A model generated the notes under the pieces. That model ran no database searches and had not been told where the DNA came from. It was given only the letters and a program-made list of their open reading frames with translations. DNA of 64,000 nt from Paraburkholderia sp. D15 (GTDB lineage Bacteria; Pseudomonadota; Gammaproteobacteria; Burkholderiales; Burkholderiaceae): positions 930,001 through 994,000 of the forward strand of contig NZ_CP110395.1 of assembly GCF_029910215.1 (NCBI RefSeq), read 5' to 3'. This document shows, one piece after another, positions 1 to 8,627 of this stretch (position 1 is the stretch's first letter; each line of letters opens with the position of its first letter). Position numbers and translations under genes: made by a program.

Positions 1-11
1 GGGAGCCGCCG

Positions 12-428
12 GTGACGAGAATCGATTTTCACTCGAACGTCGGCGACTCGTTGCTGTACGCGTGCCGCCTGATCCGCAAGGCGTATCAGGCGAACCAGCC
101 GACCATCGTGCTGGCCGAGCCCGCGCGGCTGCGGGCTTTCGACGAACAGCTCTGGACTTTCTCGCCGCTCGACTTCGTGCCGCACTGCATGGCGGGCACC
201 CCGCTCGCCGCGCAAACGCCGATCGTGCTGACGTCGTCGCTCGACGACCTGCCGCACCACCAGGTGCTGCTCAATCTGGGCGCCACGGTGCCTGCGCAGT
301 TCGCGCGCTTCGAAAGATTGCTCGAAGTGGTCGGTAACGCACACGACGAACTCACTGCCGGCCGTGAACGCTATCGTTTCTATCGCGATCGCGGCTATGC
401 TTTGAACAACTACAAGCAGGGCAGTTAG
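12..428 (+). CDS. holC: DNA polymerase III subunit chi
   Basis: Chi is the clamp-loader accessory subunit that, with psi, links the replicative polymerase to SSB. The 138-residue product is close to the usual chi length (about 140-150), opens with the typical TRIDFHSNV strand and has the family's YRFYRDRGY-like basic C-terminus. I chose the GTG at 12 because GGGAG stands at the window edge just before it. The GTG also overlaps a TGA (13-15) that could end an upstream gene by GTGA coupling; in relatives that gene is usually pepA, but it lies outside the window. The next gene, DUF2486, follows after about 90 bp. Confidence 0.88.
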   Translation: MTRIDFHSNVGDSLLYACRLIRKAYQANQPTIVLAEPARLRAFDEQLWTFSPLDFVPHCMAGTPLAAQTPIVLTSSLDDLPHHQVLLNLGATVPAQFARFERLLEVVGNAHDELTAGRERYRFYRDRGYALNNYKQGS

Positions 429-519
429 ATTCCCTTTTGCCGCGTCGCGTGGTCTCCCGTTGCAGGGAGTCGGCGTCGATTCGGGCTGCCCGCTTCGACC
501 CAAAACACGGAGAGCGCAC

Positions 520-1320
520 GTGTCCGATCCCCACGACAATTCGATTCCGGTTCTGCACGAAATCCTCGTGCCGGGCAATCCTGTGCAGACGCGTCGTCCT
601 TCAGGCGATGCCGCTGCCGACGAGACCTCCCCGCACGACAAGCATGCGCCGCGCGAACCCGGCTTTCGCGCGGAACCGGTGTTCACGCCGTCGTCGGACC
701 ATGCGCATGAACCGACGCTTGCGCGTGAAGCGCAGGCCGAGCCCGAGCCCGAGCTCGACCCCGAGCTTGCGCCGCAGCCGGTGCTGACCGAAGACGACAT
801 GCTCGCGGCCGAACCGGTACTGCCCGCGGAACCGATGGACGAGCCGCCGCCGCTGCCCACGCTCGACGAAGTGCTCGCGCCGGGACGCGGCATCGGCGCG
901 GATGCCGCGCACGACGCCGATGCGCTTGCGCACGCGAAGAAGCGTGCGCGCGGTCATCACGCGCATGACGAAACACCCGAGCGCGACGCCGGCGTGTTCG
1001 GCCGTACCGAACCGTTGCCTCCCGCCGAAGCCGGCGCGATCGTGCCGCCCGATCTCGCGCATCAAGCCGGCGCGACACCGCAGCCGGGTCTGGATGCCGA
1101 TCTGATCGCCGAACGTTTGCGTGGACGCTTCGCGGGTTTCCTGACCGGCGAGGGACGCGGCATCATCGAGGCGCGTTGCCGCGATGCGTTGCAGGAACAC
1201 ACCGGCTGGCTCGTCAATCAGATCACGCGTGAAGTCGCGCTGACGCTGGAAACGGAAATGACCGCGTGGGTGCGCGAAGCGGTGGAGGAAGAGATCGCGC
1301 GGCGCAACGGCCACGCGTGA
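520..1320 (+). CDS. DUF2486 family protein
   Basis: A protein of unknown function of a type confined to Burkholderia and relatives, normally next to holC. The frame stays open upstream, but the GTG at 520 has a CGGAGAG ribosome site and begins a sensible N-terminus (SDPHDNSIPVLHEIL), giving 266 residues. Residues 1 to about 185 are low complexity, rich in Pro, Glu, Ala and Asp, and look disordered. Only the last 75 or so residues look folded: an amphipathic helical segment with LRGRFAGFL and a terminal acidic/basic helix. No catalytic motif, signal peptide or membrane segment is visible. The family name rests on recognition and context; the role is unknown. Confidence 0.75.
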   Translation: MSDPHDNSIPVLHEILVPGNPVQTRRPSGDAAADETSPHDKHAPREPGFRAEPVFTPSSDHAHEPTLAREAQAEPEPELDPELAPQPVLTEDDMLAAEPVLPAEPMDEPPPLPTLDEVLAPGRGIGADAAHDADALAHAKKRARGHHAHDETPERDAGVFGRTEPLPPAEAGAIVPPDLAHQAGATPQPGLDADLIAERLRGRFAGFLTGEGRGIIEARCRDALQEHTGWLVNQITREVALTLETEMTAWVREAVEEEIARRNGHA

Positions 1321-1339
1321 ATGTGGATGACTGCGAGGT

Positions 1340-1693
1340 TCAGGGCGTGGGTTGCTTCAACGACAACACCCAGTCCGCGAGCGTGGCCGCCTGATCGGGC
1401 GTGAGCTGCGTGTTCGCGGGCATCGGCACCGGTCCCCACACGCCGGCGCTGCCGTCCAGAATCTTGTGCTTCAGATAGGTGGCGGCGTCTTCGCGGCCTG
1501 CATATTTCGCGGCGACGTCGTGCAGTGCCGGTCCCATGAACGGACGTGTGACCGAGTGGCAGCTCATGCAGTTCTGCTGCTGGGCGAGTGCGAGACCGGG
1601 GGCGGCCTCGGCATGCGCGAGCGGACTGGCGGCGCTCAGAAGCGCGCCCAGCAGACCGGCAACCGCAAGCGCTGCGTGCGACATGGAATTCAT
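1340..1693 (-). CDS. small c-type cytochrome (class I, c551/c552-like)
   Basis: A periplasmic mono-heme electron carrier of 117 residues. It has an N-terminal signal peptide (residues 1 to about 29, ending near AHAEA), one heme-attachment motif CMSCH, and a C-terminal half with VPMPANTQLTP, where the Met is the likely distal heme ligand. A GGAG ribosome site precedes the ATG. It is tail-to-tail with the DUF2486 gene and downstream of ilvD on the same strand. A TATAAT on the minus strand at 1741-1736 lies just upstream, so it may have its own promoter. Its redox partner cannot be told from the window. Confidence 0.85.
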   Translation of the reverse strand: MNSMSHAALAVAGLLGALLSAASPLAHAEAAPGLALAQQQNCMSCHSVTRPFMGPALHDVAAKYAGREDAATYLKHKILDGSAGVWGPVPMPANTQLTPDQAATLADWVLSLKQPTP

Positions 1694-1747
1694 TCTGGTC
1701 TCCGTCGGTGCAGATGCCCGACTCGTGGTGGACGCATTATAAAAGGA

Positions 1748-1778
1748 AAGGGGCGCACGGTTTTTCCGTGCGCCCCTT
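1748..1778 (-). terminator. terminator after ilvD
   Basis: A 13-bp perfect stem (AAGGGGCGCACGG with its complement) around a five-base loop. On the minus strand it is followed by TTCCTTTT. It sits 26 bp past the ilvD stop and just before the cytochrome promoter region. Confidence 0.75.
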
Positions 1779-1804
1779 CGCTTTTACGTAGCCCTGCTAC
1801 GGCG

Positions 1805-3478
1805 TCAACCGGTAATCGCCCCCTTGTTCGCGGGCAGCGCCAGCGCCGAATACTTCGCCAGCACGCCGCGCGTGTAGCGCGGTTTCGGTTGCTGCCACGC
1901 GGCTCGGCGGCGCTGCATCTCCGCATCGTCGATGTTCAGTTGCAGCAGCAACTGGTGCGCGTCGATGGTGATCGAATCGCCTTCCCGCACGAGCGCGATC
2001 GTGCCGCCGACGAACGCTTCCGGCGCGACGTGCCCAACCACCATGCCCCACGTGCCGCCCGAGAAACGGCCGTCGGTGATCAGCCCGACGCTTTCGCCGA
2101 GCCCCTTGCCGATGATCGCCGATGTCGGCGCGAGCATCTCCGGCATGCCGGGGCCGCCCTTCGGTCCGAGATAGCGCAGCACCACCACGTCACCGGCGAC
2201 GATGCGATCCGCCAGGATCGCTTCCAGCGCGCTTTGCTCGTCGTCGAACACGCGCGCCGGGCCGGTGATCACCGGGTTCTTCAAGCCGGTGATCTTCGCG
2301 ACCGCGCCGTCTTCCGCGAGATTGCCCTTGAGAATCGCGAGGTGGCCTTGATCGTAGAGCGCCTGGCCGATCGGGAAAATCACCTGTTGATCGGCGCGCG
2401 GTTTGCCGGGCACGTCCTTGAGTTCTTCGGCGAGCGTCTTGCCCGTGATGGTGATGCAATCGCCGTGCAGCAAACCTGCGTCGAGCAGGATCTTCAAGAC
2501 CTGCGGGATGCCGCCGGCCTGATGCAGATCCGTCGCGACGTATTGACCCGACGGCTTCAGATTGCAGATCACCGGCACTTTTTTGCGGATGCGCTCGAAG
2601 TCCTCGATGCTCCATTCGACCTCGGCCGCGTGCGCGATCGCCAGATAGTGCAGCACGGCGTTGGTCGAGCCGCCGGTCGCCATGATCAGCGCGACGGCGT
2701 TCTCGATCGACTGCCTGGTGATGATGTCGCGCGGCTTCAGATCGCGCTTGACCGCCTCGACCAGCACGCGCGCCGATTCGGCGGCGGAGTCGACTTTCTC
2801 CTGGTCCGGATTGGCCATGGTCGACGAATACAGCAGCGACATGCCGAGCGCCTCGAACGACGAGCTCATCGTGTTGGCGGTGTACATGCCGCCGCACGAC
2901 CCCGAGGTCGGGCACGCGTTGCGTTCGACCCCTTCGAAATCTTCCTCCGACATGCGGCCCGCGGTGAACTCGCCGACCGCCTCGAACGACGACACGATCG
3001 TCAGGTCGACGCCTTTCCAGTTGCCCGGCTTGATCGTGCCGCCGTACACATAGATGCCGGGCACGTTGGCGCGCGCGAGCGCGATCATCCCGCCGGGCAT
3101 GTTCTTGTCGCAACCGCCGATCACGACCACGCCGTCCATCCATTGACCCTGCACGCAGGTCTCGATGCAGTCGGAGATCACCTCGCGCGACACGAGCGAG
3201 TACTTCATGCCTTCGGTGCCCATCGACATGCCGTCGGAGATGGTCGGCGTGCCGAAGATCTGCGGATTCGCGTCGGCACCCTTGATCGCGGCGACGGCCG
3301 CGTCGGCCAGACGTTGCAGGCCGGCGTTGCACGGCGTGATGGTCGAGTGGCCGTTGGCGATGCCGATCATCGGCTTGTCGAAGTCTTCCTTCTGATAGCC
3401 GAGGGCGTAAAACATGGAGCGATTCGGCGAACGCGCCACGCCCTGCGTGATGTTCTTCGAACGACGGTTGTATGCCAT
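1805..3478 (-). CDS. ilvD: dihydroxy-acid dehydratase
   Basis: Catalyses the dehydration of 2,3-dihydroxy-acids to 2-keto acids, the third common step of valine, leucine and isoleucine synthesis, in the cytoplasm. The 557-residue product has the family length and the three conserved Fe-S cluster cysteines, at residues 50 (STITPC), 123 (GGCDKN) and 195 (SGSCGG), the pattern of the [2Fe-2S] type. The frame runs 41 codons further upstream, but the ATG at 3478 has a GGAG site and starts [10 protein letters not shown], as in relatives. The gene is divergent from the LysR regulator at 3677, which is the obvious candidate controller. A single-gene unit closed by a terminator. Confidence 0.97.
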   Translation of the reverse strand: MAYNRRSKNITQGVARSPNRSMFYALGYQKEDFDKPMIGIANGHSTITPCNAGLQRLADAAVAAIKGADANPQIFGTPTISDGMSMGTEGMKYSLVSREVISDCIETCVQGQWMDGVVVIGGCDKNMPGGMIALARANVPGIYVYGGTIKPGNWKGVDLTIVSSFEAVGEFTAGRMSEEDFEGVERNACPTSGSCGGMYTANTMSSSFEALGMSLLYSSTMANPDQEKVDSAAESARVLVEAVKRDLKPRDIITRQSIENAVALIMATGGSTNAVLHYLAIAHAAEVEWSIEDFERIRKKVPVICNLKPSGQYVATDLHQAGGIPQVLKILLDAGLLHGDCITITGKTLAEELKDVPGKPRADQQVIFPIGQALYDQGHLAILKGNLAEDGAVAKITGLKNPVITGPARVFDDEQSALEAILADRIVAGDVVVLRYLGPKGGPGMPEMLAPTSAIIGKGLGESVGLITDGRFSGGTWGMVVGHVAPEAFVGGTIALVREGDSITIDAHQLLLQLNIDDAEMQRRRAAWQQPKPRYTRGVLAKYSALALPANKGAITG

Positions 3479-3631
3479 GGGGAACTCCAGTCGGTTTTGT
3501 TTTGATGCGTGCCGCGTCTCTGTTCTTGTCTTGACGTTGGCTTCTGTTCGCCGGCCGGGAGCCGCGCGATGCGTCGTTTCAGTGTAGTGCGCGACGCCCA
3601 ATGCAAGGATGCGGTTTTGTAAAACACGTGT

Positions 3632-3646
3632 CCAATATATTATTGG
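3632..3646. promoter_or_regulatory. palindrome in ilvD/lysR divergent promoter
   Basis: CCAATATATTATTGG has perfect 6-bp arms around TAT, in an AT-rich patch only 30 bp before the lysR start. Its position between divergent genes makes it a candidate regulator or RNA-polymerase site; the T-N11-A rule for LysR boxes can be fitted, but not uniquely. Confidence 0.45.
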
Positions 3647-3676
3647 CGGTCTATTAGGTCGTAAAATGTATCAATC

Positions 3677-4624
3677 ATGCTGCCCAACGTCCCCGACCTG
3701 CGCCAGTTGCGCTATTTCGTGACCGTCGCCGAGGAAAAGCACTTCGGCCGCGCGGCGGTGCGTCTGTCGATGACGCAGCCGCCGTTGTCGCAGGCCATCC
3801 GCGCGCTCGAGGAAACGCTCGGCGCCGAGTTGTTCGCGCGGACCAAACGCTCGGTCGAGCTGACCCCGGTCGGCGCCGATCTGCTGCCTGAGGTGCGCCG
3901 CTTGCTGGCGGCCGCCGAAGGGCTGCGGCCGCTCGCGCAGAGTCTCGCGCGCGGCGAGGCGGGGGTGTTGTCGCTGGCTTTCGTCTCGACCGCGGACTAT
4001 GGGCTGCTGCCCGCGCTGCTGCGCGATTTCGGCGCGCGGCATCCACGTGTGCGGCTCGAATTGACCGAAGCCACCAGCGACGTGCAACTCGACGAACTGA
4101 TCGCCGGACGTATCGATGCCGGGCTCGTGATCGCACCGCTGCCGTCGCGTCACGCGACGCAACTGACCTGGCTGCCGATCGCGCGCGAACCGCTGATCGT
4201 GGCGATGTCGACCGAGATGGCGGCGAGCATCGGCCTTCGCGGCGAGCCGTCCGCCGAACGGCTCGACGCGCCCATCAGCTTGCGCGAACTCGCCGATGCG
4301 CCGCTCGTGATCTTTCCAAGGCGTTTGGCGCCTGGCTTTTATGACATCATTATGGATTGCTACGGCGTCGCGGGCCTCGTGCCTCGTGTCGGTCAGGAGG
4401 CGATCCAGATGCAGACGATCGTGAGCCTCGTGTCGGCCGGCATGGGTGTCGCACTGGTGCCGCAATCGTTACGTAATCTGCGCCGCACCGGCGTGGTGTA
4501 TCGTCCGCTGGTCGAGTCGGTGCCCGCGATCGAAACCGGGCTCGTCTGGCGCACGGCGGAGGTGAGTCCGGTGCTGGCGGGCTTCGTCGACGTTGCCCGC
4601 GCGCAGGCGGCGATGGCCTCATGA
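3677..4624 (+). CDS. LysR family transcriptional regulator
   Basis: A 315-residue LysR-type regulator. Residues 8-67 form the winged HTH (LRQLRYFVTVAEEKHFGRAA...QPPLSQAIRALEETLG), and residues 95-305 the periplasmic-binding-like effector domain (VLSLAFVSTADYGLLPALLRDF). It is similar in style to the BenM/CatM/CbbR branch, whose sensors bind small acids. It diverges from ilvD with a 198-bp gap holding a palindrome, so ilvD and itself are the likely targets; the effector is unknown. The start follows the AT-rich region without a strong ribosome site. A TTG or GTG further upstream is not supported. Confidence 0.9.
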   Translation: MLPNVPDLRQLRYFVTVAEEKHFGRAAVRLSMTQPPLSQAIRALEETLGAELFARTKRSVELTPVGADLLPEVRRLLAAAEGLRPLAQSLARGEAGVLSLAFVSTADYGLLPALLRDFGARHPRVRLELTEATSDVQLDELIAGRIDAGLVIAPLPSRHATQLTWLPIAREPLIVAMSTEMAASIGLRGEPSAERLDAPISLRELADAPLVIFPRRLAPGFYDIIMDCYGVAGLVPRVGQEAIQMQTIVSLVSAGMGVALVPQSLRNLRRTGVVYRPLVESVPAIETGLVWRTAEVSPVLAGFVDVARAQAAMAS

Positions 4625-4737
4625 ACGACCGCCGCGATGAGAGGCGCAACCGCGGCAACCGAAGCAACCTCAGCGACCCAAGACTAACCGGCGATCCACC
4701 CACCTGCTTCTCAACTTGAACTGCCCATAACAACACG

Positions 4738-5643
4738 ATGCACATTCACCCGAATTTCGACCCCGTTGCCATTCATCTGGGGCCGCTCGCAGTCCGCTGG
4801 TATGGCCTGATGTACCTCGTCGCGTTCATCGCGGCGATCGTCGTCGGCCGGTTGCGGCTGCGCTTGCCGTACGTCGCCGCGCAAGGCTGGACCGCGAAGG
4901 ATATCGACGACATGCTGTTCTACGGCGTGCTGGGCACCATCCTCGGCGGCCGTCTCGGCTACGTGCTGTTCTACAAGGCAAGCTTCTATTTCGCGCATCC
5001 GCTCGACATCTTCAAGGTGTGGGAAGGCGGCATGTCGTTCCACGGCGGTTTTCTCGGCGTGACGATCGCGATGGTGCTGTTTGCGTATCAACGCAAGCGC
5101 TCGTGGCTGCAAGTCACCGATTTCGTCGCGCCGATGGTGCCCACCGGGCTCGCGGCCGGGCGTCTCGGCAACTTCATCAACGGCGAGTTGTGGGGCCGCG
5201 TGACCGACCCGTCGGCGCCGTGGGCCATGCTGTTTCCCGGCGCCGCGCCGGACGACGCCGCGTGGCTCGCCGCGCATCCGCAACTGGCCGCGCAATGGCA
5301 TCTGAACGAAGTATTCGCGCAATATCACATGCTGCCGCGTCATCCGTCGGAGCTGTATGAGATTGCGCTCGAAGGCGTGGCGCTGTTCTTCGTGCTGATC
5401 TTCTTCTCGCGCAAACCGAAGCCGCTGGGCGCGATTTCCGCGGTGTTCCTGATCGGCTACGGCCTCGCACGCTTCACGGTCGAGTTCGCGCGCGAGCCCG
5501 ACGACTTCCTGGGTCTGCTGGCCATGGGGCTGTCGATGGGCCAATGGCTGTCGCTGCCGATGATCCTCGTCGGTATCGGCATGCTCGTGTGGTCGTATCG
5601 CCGCGCGCGTCGCGAACCGGCGCAGGCGGTCAGCGCGAATTAA
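4738..5643 (+). CDS. lgt: prolipoprotein diacylglyceryl transferase
   Basis: An inner-membrane enzyme that moves a diacylglyceryl group from phosphatidylglycerol to the lipobox cysteine of prolipoproteins. The 301 residues contain several hydrophobic segments and the Lgt signature [14 protein letters not shown], including the essential Arg. HGG in MSFHGGFLG corresponds to the conserved His region. The N-terminus [23 protein letters not shown] is family-typical, which supports the ATG at 4738 although no clear Shine-Dalgarno precedes it (CCATAACAACACG). It probably has its own promoter in the 113 bp after the LysR gene and ends at a strong bidirectional terminator. Confidence 0.96.
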   Translation: MHIHPNFDPVAIHLGPLAVRWYGLMYLVAFIAAIVVGRLRLRLPYVAAQGWTAKDIDDMLFYGVLGTILGGRLGYVLFYKASFYFAHPLDIFKVWEGGMSFHGGFLGVTIAMVLFAYQRKRSWLQVTDFVAPMVPTGLAAGRLGNFINGELWGRVTDPSAPWAMLFPGAAPDDAAWLAAHPQLAAQWHLNEVFAQYHMLPRHPSELYEIALEGVALFFVLIFFSRKPKPLGAISAVFLIGYGLARFTVEFAREPDDFLGLLAMGLSMGQWLSLPMILVGIGMLVWSYRRARREPAQAVSAN

Positions 5644-5660
5644 GCGCTGGGCTGACGCAA

Positions 5661-5694
5661 AAAAAAACGCCACGGCATGCCGTGGCGTTTTTTT
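5661..5694. terminator. bidirectional terminator lgt / SIMPL gene
   Basis: The inverted repeat AACGCCACGGCATGCCGTGGCGTT is flanked by A-runs on the left and T-runs on the right. It can therefore end both lgt (+) and the convergent SIMPL gene (-). Confidence 0.9.
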
Positions 5695-5758
5695 ATACAT
5701 TCGCGAGGGACGCAGCGCGACAGACAACGCCCGCAGCGCTCTGCGTCTCATGCGGCCA

Positions 5759-6493
5759 TTACTTCATCTGCACCGAACCAGACACGTTGACGGTGACCGT
5801 CGACGTGCCGCCTTCGATCGGCACCGGCGCCGACATCTTCGCGTCCGAGCTCATCGCACGCGCGCTCATCATCATCACCGGACGCGGCATCACGCCGCCG
5901 TTCTGGCCGACGTTGACTTCACGAATCGCATACCCGCTATAGCCGAATGCCTGCGCGGAAGAAGCCGCCTGCTGACGGAACGACTTGATCGCTTCGCCCG
6001 TGAGCTTTTGCTCGGCCGCGCGCTGCGCTTCCGGCGACAACGAGAACTGCACGTTGCCGACCTGCATGATCGAGGCCATTTGACCCGCGAGCTTCGAGGC
6101 CGCGGCGAAGTCGTGCGATTCGAGCACGATCTCCGTGCGGCCGCGCCATGCGGAAATGCGGCCGTCGCGATCGGTGGACGGATAGATCGAGAACGACCCG
6201 GTGCGGGCCGTCACGCCGCTCACGCCCTTGGCTTTCTGTAGCGCGGCATCGGCGCGCTGATTCAACGTGGCGGTGAGCGCTGACGGATCGCTCGCTTCCT
6301 GCTCGAAGAACAGCGTGATATCGACGACGTCCTGCGGCACTTCCGCGCTCGCCTGCGCATTCAGCGACAGCACGCCGGCGGGTTGATACGGTGCAACGGA
6401 TTGCGCGCGAGCGATGGTCGGCGCGAGTGCGAGCGCAACCGGCGTGGCGCATGCGAGTGCGAGAGCGAGTGCCCGTGCGGTGTTTTTCGTCAT
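5759..6493 (-). CDS. SIMPL (DUF541) domain periplasmic protein
   Basis: A 244-residue secreted protein. The signal peptide runs MTKNTARALALALA to about TIARAQS, followed by a SIMPL/DUF541 domain (LSLNAQASAEVPQDVVDITLFFEQEA...LNQRADAAL, then YSGYAIREVNVG). The family is widespread, oligomeric and linked to oxidative-stress protection or envelope functions, with no firm enzyme activity. The ATG at 6493 has GGAGT before it. The longer frame reading from 6556 would bury the signal peptide. It is transcribed alone toward the shared terminator with lgt. Confidence 0.85.
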   Translation of the reverse strand: MTKNTARALALALACATPVALALAPTIARAQSVAPYQPAGVLSLNAQASAEVPQDVVDITLFFEQEASDPSALTATLNQRADAALQKAKGVSGVTARTGSFSIYPSTDRDGRISAWRGRTEIVLESHDFAAASKLAGQMASIMQVGNVQFSLSPEAQRAAEQKLTGEAIKSFRQQAASSAQAFGYSGYAIREVNVGQNGGVMPRPVMMMSARAMSSDAKMSAPVPIEGGTSTVTVNVSGSVQMK

Positions 6494-6745
6494 TGTTGGA
6501 CTCCTTGCCTGAACAGGTTGTGCAATAAAAGCGAACGCCGTGCAGTCGCACGACATTTGCGCGACCGTTAGGCGCTTGTAACCTTCATCTGGTTCCCTGA
6601 TTTGACAATGTGCTCACGATTGCTTGCAAATCCGCAGGTCAGGGCGCGTGCTTTGCATAGCGCTCACGCATCGCGCATGAGCGTTACGCAAAGCACGCGG
6701 CGGGTTCGAACAGAAACAACGCGTGCTTTCGCAACTGCGACAATT

Positions 6746-7204
6746 TCACGCAAGTCGTTTGGTGATGAAACGCCACTCGGCTTCGGTCACCGGCGTGATC
6801 GACAGACGGTTGCCTTTGGCGAGTACCCGCATGTCCTTCAATTCCTCGTGCTCGCGCAAGGCGGCGAGCGGAATCAACGGAATCTTCTTCTTGAACACGA
6901 CGTCGACGAGCAACCAGCGCGGCGTTTCCTGCGACGACTTGGGATCGTAGTACGGGCTTTTCTTATCGAACTGCGTCGGGTCCGGATAAGCGCTCGATGA
7001 CACTTCCGCGAGCCCCGCGATGCCGGGCTCCGGACAACTCGAGTGATAGAACAGCACGCCGTCGCCGACCTGCATGACATCGCGCATGAAGTTGCGCGCC
7101 TGATAGTTGCGCACGCCGGTCCACGGCAACGTGCGTTGCGGTGCGTGCTCGAGATGATCGATGCTTGCTTCGTCCGGTTCGGACTTCATTAGCCAGTAGC
7201 GCAT
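6746..7204 (-). CDS. EVE domain protein
   Basis: A 152-residue single-domain EVE protein (PUA-like fold). It begins MRYWLMKSEPDEASIDHL and contains TLPWTGVRNYQARNFMRD and VLFYHSSCPEPGIAGLAEV, the hallmarks of the family. EVE domains read modified bases in DNA or RNA; housekeeping copies like this one, near 6S RNA and zapA, are usually linked to RNA metabolism rather than defence. The start at 7204 matches the family N-terminus; the frame is open upstream. It lies just past the 6S RNA terminator on the same strand. Confidence 0.92.
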   Translation of the reverse strand: MRYWLMKSEPDEASIDHLEHAPQRTLPWTGVRNYQARNFMRDVMQVGDGVLFYHSSCPEPGIAGLAEVSSSAYPDPTQFDKKSPYYDPKSSQETPRWLLVDVVFKKKIPLIPLAALREHEELKDMRVLAKGNRLSITPVTEAEWRFITKRLA

Positions 7205-7260
7205 GAATCGAATTGAACGTGAGAGGAAGGTTGGAGAAGCGCTAACGAAAACGCGGCCCA

Positions 7261-7296
7261 AAGAAAAACGGCATCGAACCGAAGTCCGATGCCGTT
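7261..7296 (-). terminator. terminator of the 6S RNA gene
   Basis: The stem AACGGCATCG / CGATGCCGTT, followed on the minus strand by TTTTTCTTT, lies directly after the 3' end of the 6S RNA. Confidence 0.85.
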
Positions 7297-7305
7297 CTAG
7301 ATAAG

Positions 7306-7482
7306 GTCCCCGCCTTAGCCGCTAGGCCGGCATCCTGAACCGGGGGTTCAGAATTGGTCGCAGTTAGCAACACTTCGGGTACATCAGACAGAGTGACGCG
7401 CACACCCGTGCTACAAATTTCCGCAACCGTGCACATGGCATTGGTTCAAGGAATATATGACCTTGGCGAACCAGGCAGGGAA
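7306..7482 (-). ncRNA. ssrS: 6S RNA
   Basis: 6S RNA binds sigma-70 RNA polymerase and mimics an open promoter in stationary phase. The support is positional and structural. It lies directly downstream of zapA on the same strand, the conserved position. On the minus strand the ends CCCTGCC and GGCGGGG can close a terminal stem. Near the 3' end the hairpin TGAACCCCCGGTTCA is followed by GATGCCGGCCTAGCGGC, the counterpart of the E. coli segment TTGAACC..GGTTCAA..GCCTGCGGC. A terminator follows. The ends are estimates; total length of about 177 nt fits the family. Confidence 0.8.
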
Positions 7483-7510
7483 GCTAAACCGATGAAGCTT
7501 GAACGATGAT

Positions 7511-7825
7511 TTACTGCATGCTGTACTGCTGAATCACAGTACCGAGTTGTTCGTTCATTTGATGCATTGTACGCCGGATTTCCTCTGCGGGAAATGCTTC
7601 TCCGTGTCGCACGCTCGATTGCAGCTTAAGCAGTTCCGATGCCAGCGACAGCGCAGCCATGACGGCAATACGATCCGTGCCACGCACGTTGCTGTTATTG
7701 CGGATCTTCGACATTTCCGCGTCGACGCGCGCGACGGCTTCGAGCAGCGCGCCTTCCGTTTCCGGCGAGCAGGCGAGACGATAGGGCACGCCGAGAATCG
7801 ACACTTCGATCTGCTTGGTGGTCAT
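7511..7825 (-). CDS. zapA: cell division protein ZapA
   Basis: Promotes bundling of FtsZ at the division site. The 104 residues contain the ZapA N-terminal sheet (KQIEVSILGVPYRLACSPETEGALLEAVARVDAEMSKIR) and the C-terminal coiled coil (AALSLASELLKLQ...). The ATG overlaps the stop of the upstream coiled-coil gene by ATGA, so the two are translationally coupled. The 6S RNA lies downstream. Confidence 0.93.
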   Translation of the reverse strand: MTTKQIEVSILGVPYRLACSPETEGALLEAVARVDAEMSKIRNNSNVRGTDRIAVMAALSLASELLKLQSSVRHGEAFPAEEIRRTMHQMNEQLGTVIQQYSMQ

Positions 7826-8178
7826 GCATTTTCTCCATGGCGGGTCGCGTCGGCCTGTGCTTCGACTTCCTGCTGCTCGGGTTCGAGCAGATCGAGCTGG
7901 TTATCCGGCTCGCTGTGCGAACGGGCGCGCGGCAGCTTTTCGAGAATCGCATTCAGGCGCACCTGAGCGTCGTCGATCTTCGCGGACAGCGCGTCGCGTT
8001 CCGCCTGCAGCGCATCGCGTTCCTCGCGCAGCAGCGCAAGTTCCGTGCGCGTGGCTTCCACCTCGGCACGTGATTGGGCGAGCTGCTCTTCGAGCGCGAC
8101 ACGCGCTTCGTTGTGGCGTTGGCTGATCGCAATCAGCTTGCCGATATTCTGTGAAAGTGATTCGAGTTCGGTGAGCAT
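7822..8178 (-). CDS. ZapB-like coiled-coil protein upstream of zapA
   Basis: A 118-residue protein that is almost entirely predicted coiled coil over residues 1-85 (LTELESLSQNIGKLI...LREERDALQAERDALSAKIDDAQVRLNAIL), then an acidic tail with a DNQLDLLEPEQQEVE segment. It resembles the small ZapB-like/TIGR02449-type proteins encoded directly before zapA in beta- and gammaproteobacteria. Coupling to zapA through an ATGA overlap suggests a joint role in Z-ring organisation. That function is inferred from context; the sequence itself is low in information. Confidence 0.75.
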   Translation of the reverse strand: MLTELESLSQNIGKLIAISQRHNEARVALEEQLAQSRAEVEATRTELALLREERDALQAERDALSAKIDDAQVRLNAILEKLPRARSHSEPDNQLDLLEPEQQEVEAQADATRHGENA

Positions 8179-8627
8179 CTGCTGCGTCCTCTAAAGACAT
8201 CGCATTTTAGCGCGGAATGTCGCAGGTTCCGATAAATGTCTCGTTTCGAGACGTAACAACATCGCTTTGTGCAGGCTTTTATCGACCCTACGATGAATCG
8301 GGACGCGAGCATCGGACAATAACCTGCATTTAACAGAACAGATCGCGCGCGCGGATTCACCGGTCCGGATCGTCTGTTCGAAGTTCAACACGCGAGTGTG
8401 CCATTGTGCGTTGCGCATGGGAAGGCGCGTTCGGGGCGGGCCGAGCAGTTACTATCTCGGCTGCGGCGTGGCGGGGCTGTTTCGCGCGCCATCGGAATCG
8501 ATTCGACTTTGATCAAGACCACGACCACGGCAATGAACCGGCCTTTCCCTCATCACTGCGCGGGCGAATCGCGCTGGCCTGATGTTCCCCATGCGCCGCG
8601 CGTCCTGCACACGTCAGGATCGCGCGG
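8179..8627. other. intergenic region between zapA operon and btuC
   Basis: A 449-bp divergent gap with AT-richer patches near 8200-8340, which probably hold promoters for the zap operon. It also contains the imperfect inverted repeat GAACAGA (8336) / TCTGTTC (8374). A cobalamin riboswitch was looked for because of the genes downstream. Only a short P6-like match was found at 8400-8425 and no B12 box, so none is called. No gene seen. Confidence 0.5.

Noticed and set aside
1352..3505. A 717-codon plus-strand frame opposite the cytochrome and ilvD
   Set aside because: Shadow of ilvD; Arg/His/Ala-rich, no start site, no family features.
7300..7490. A tRNA gene in the zapA/EVE gap suggested by GGTTC-like stretches
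   Set aside because: No cloverleaf or CCA end; the segment fits 6S RNA by position and 3' hairpin.
8400..8425. GCCATTG...GGGAAGG resembling the P6 arm of a cobalamin riboswitch before btuC
   Set aside because: No B12 box and no upstream GGTGC-type core are found at the expected distances; the match is short and could be chance.
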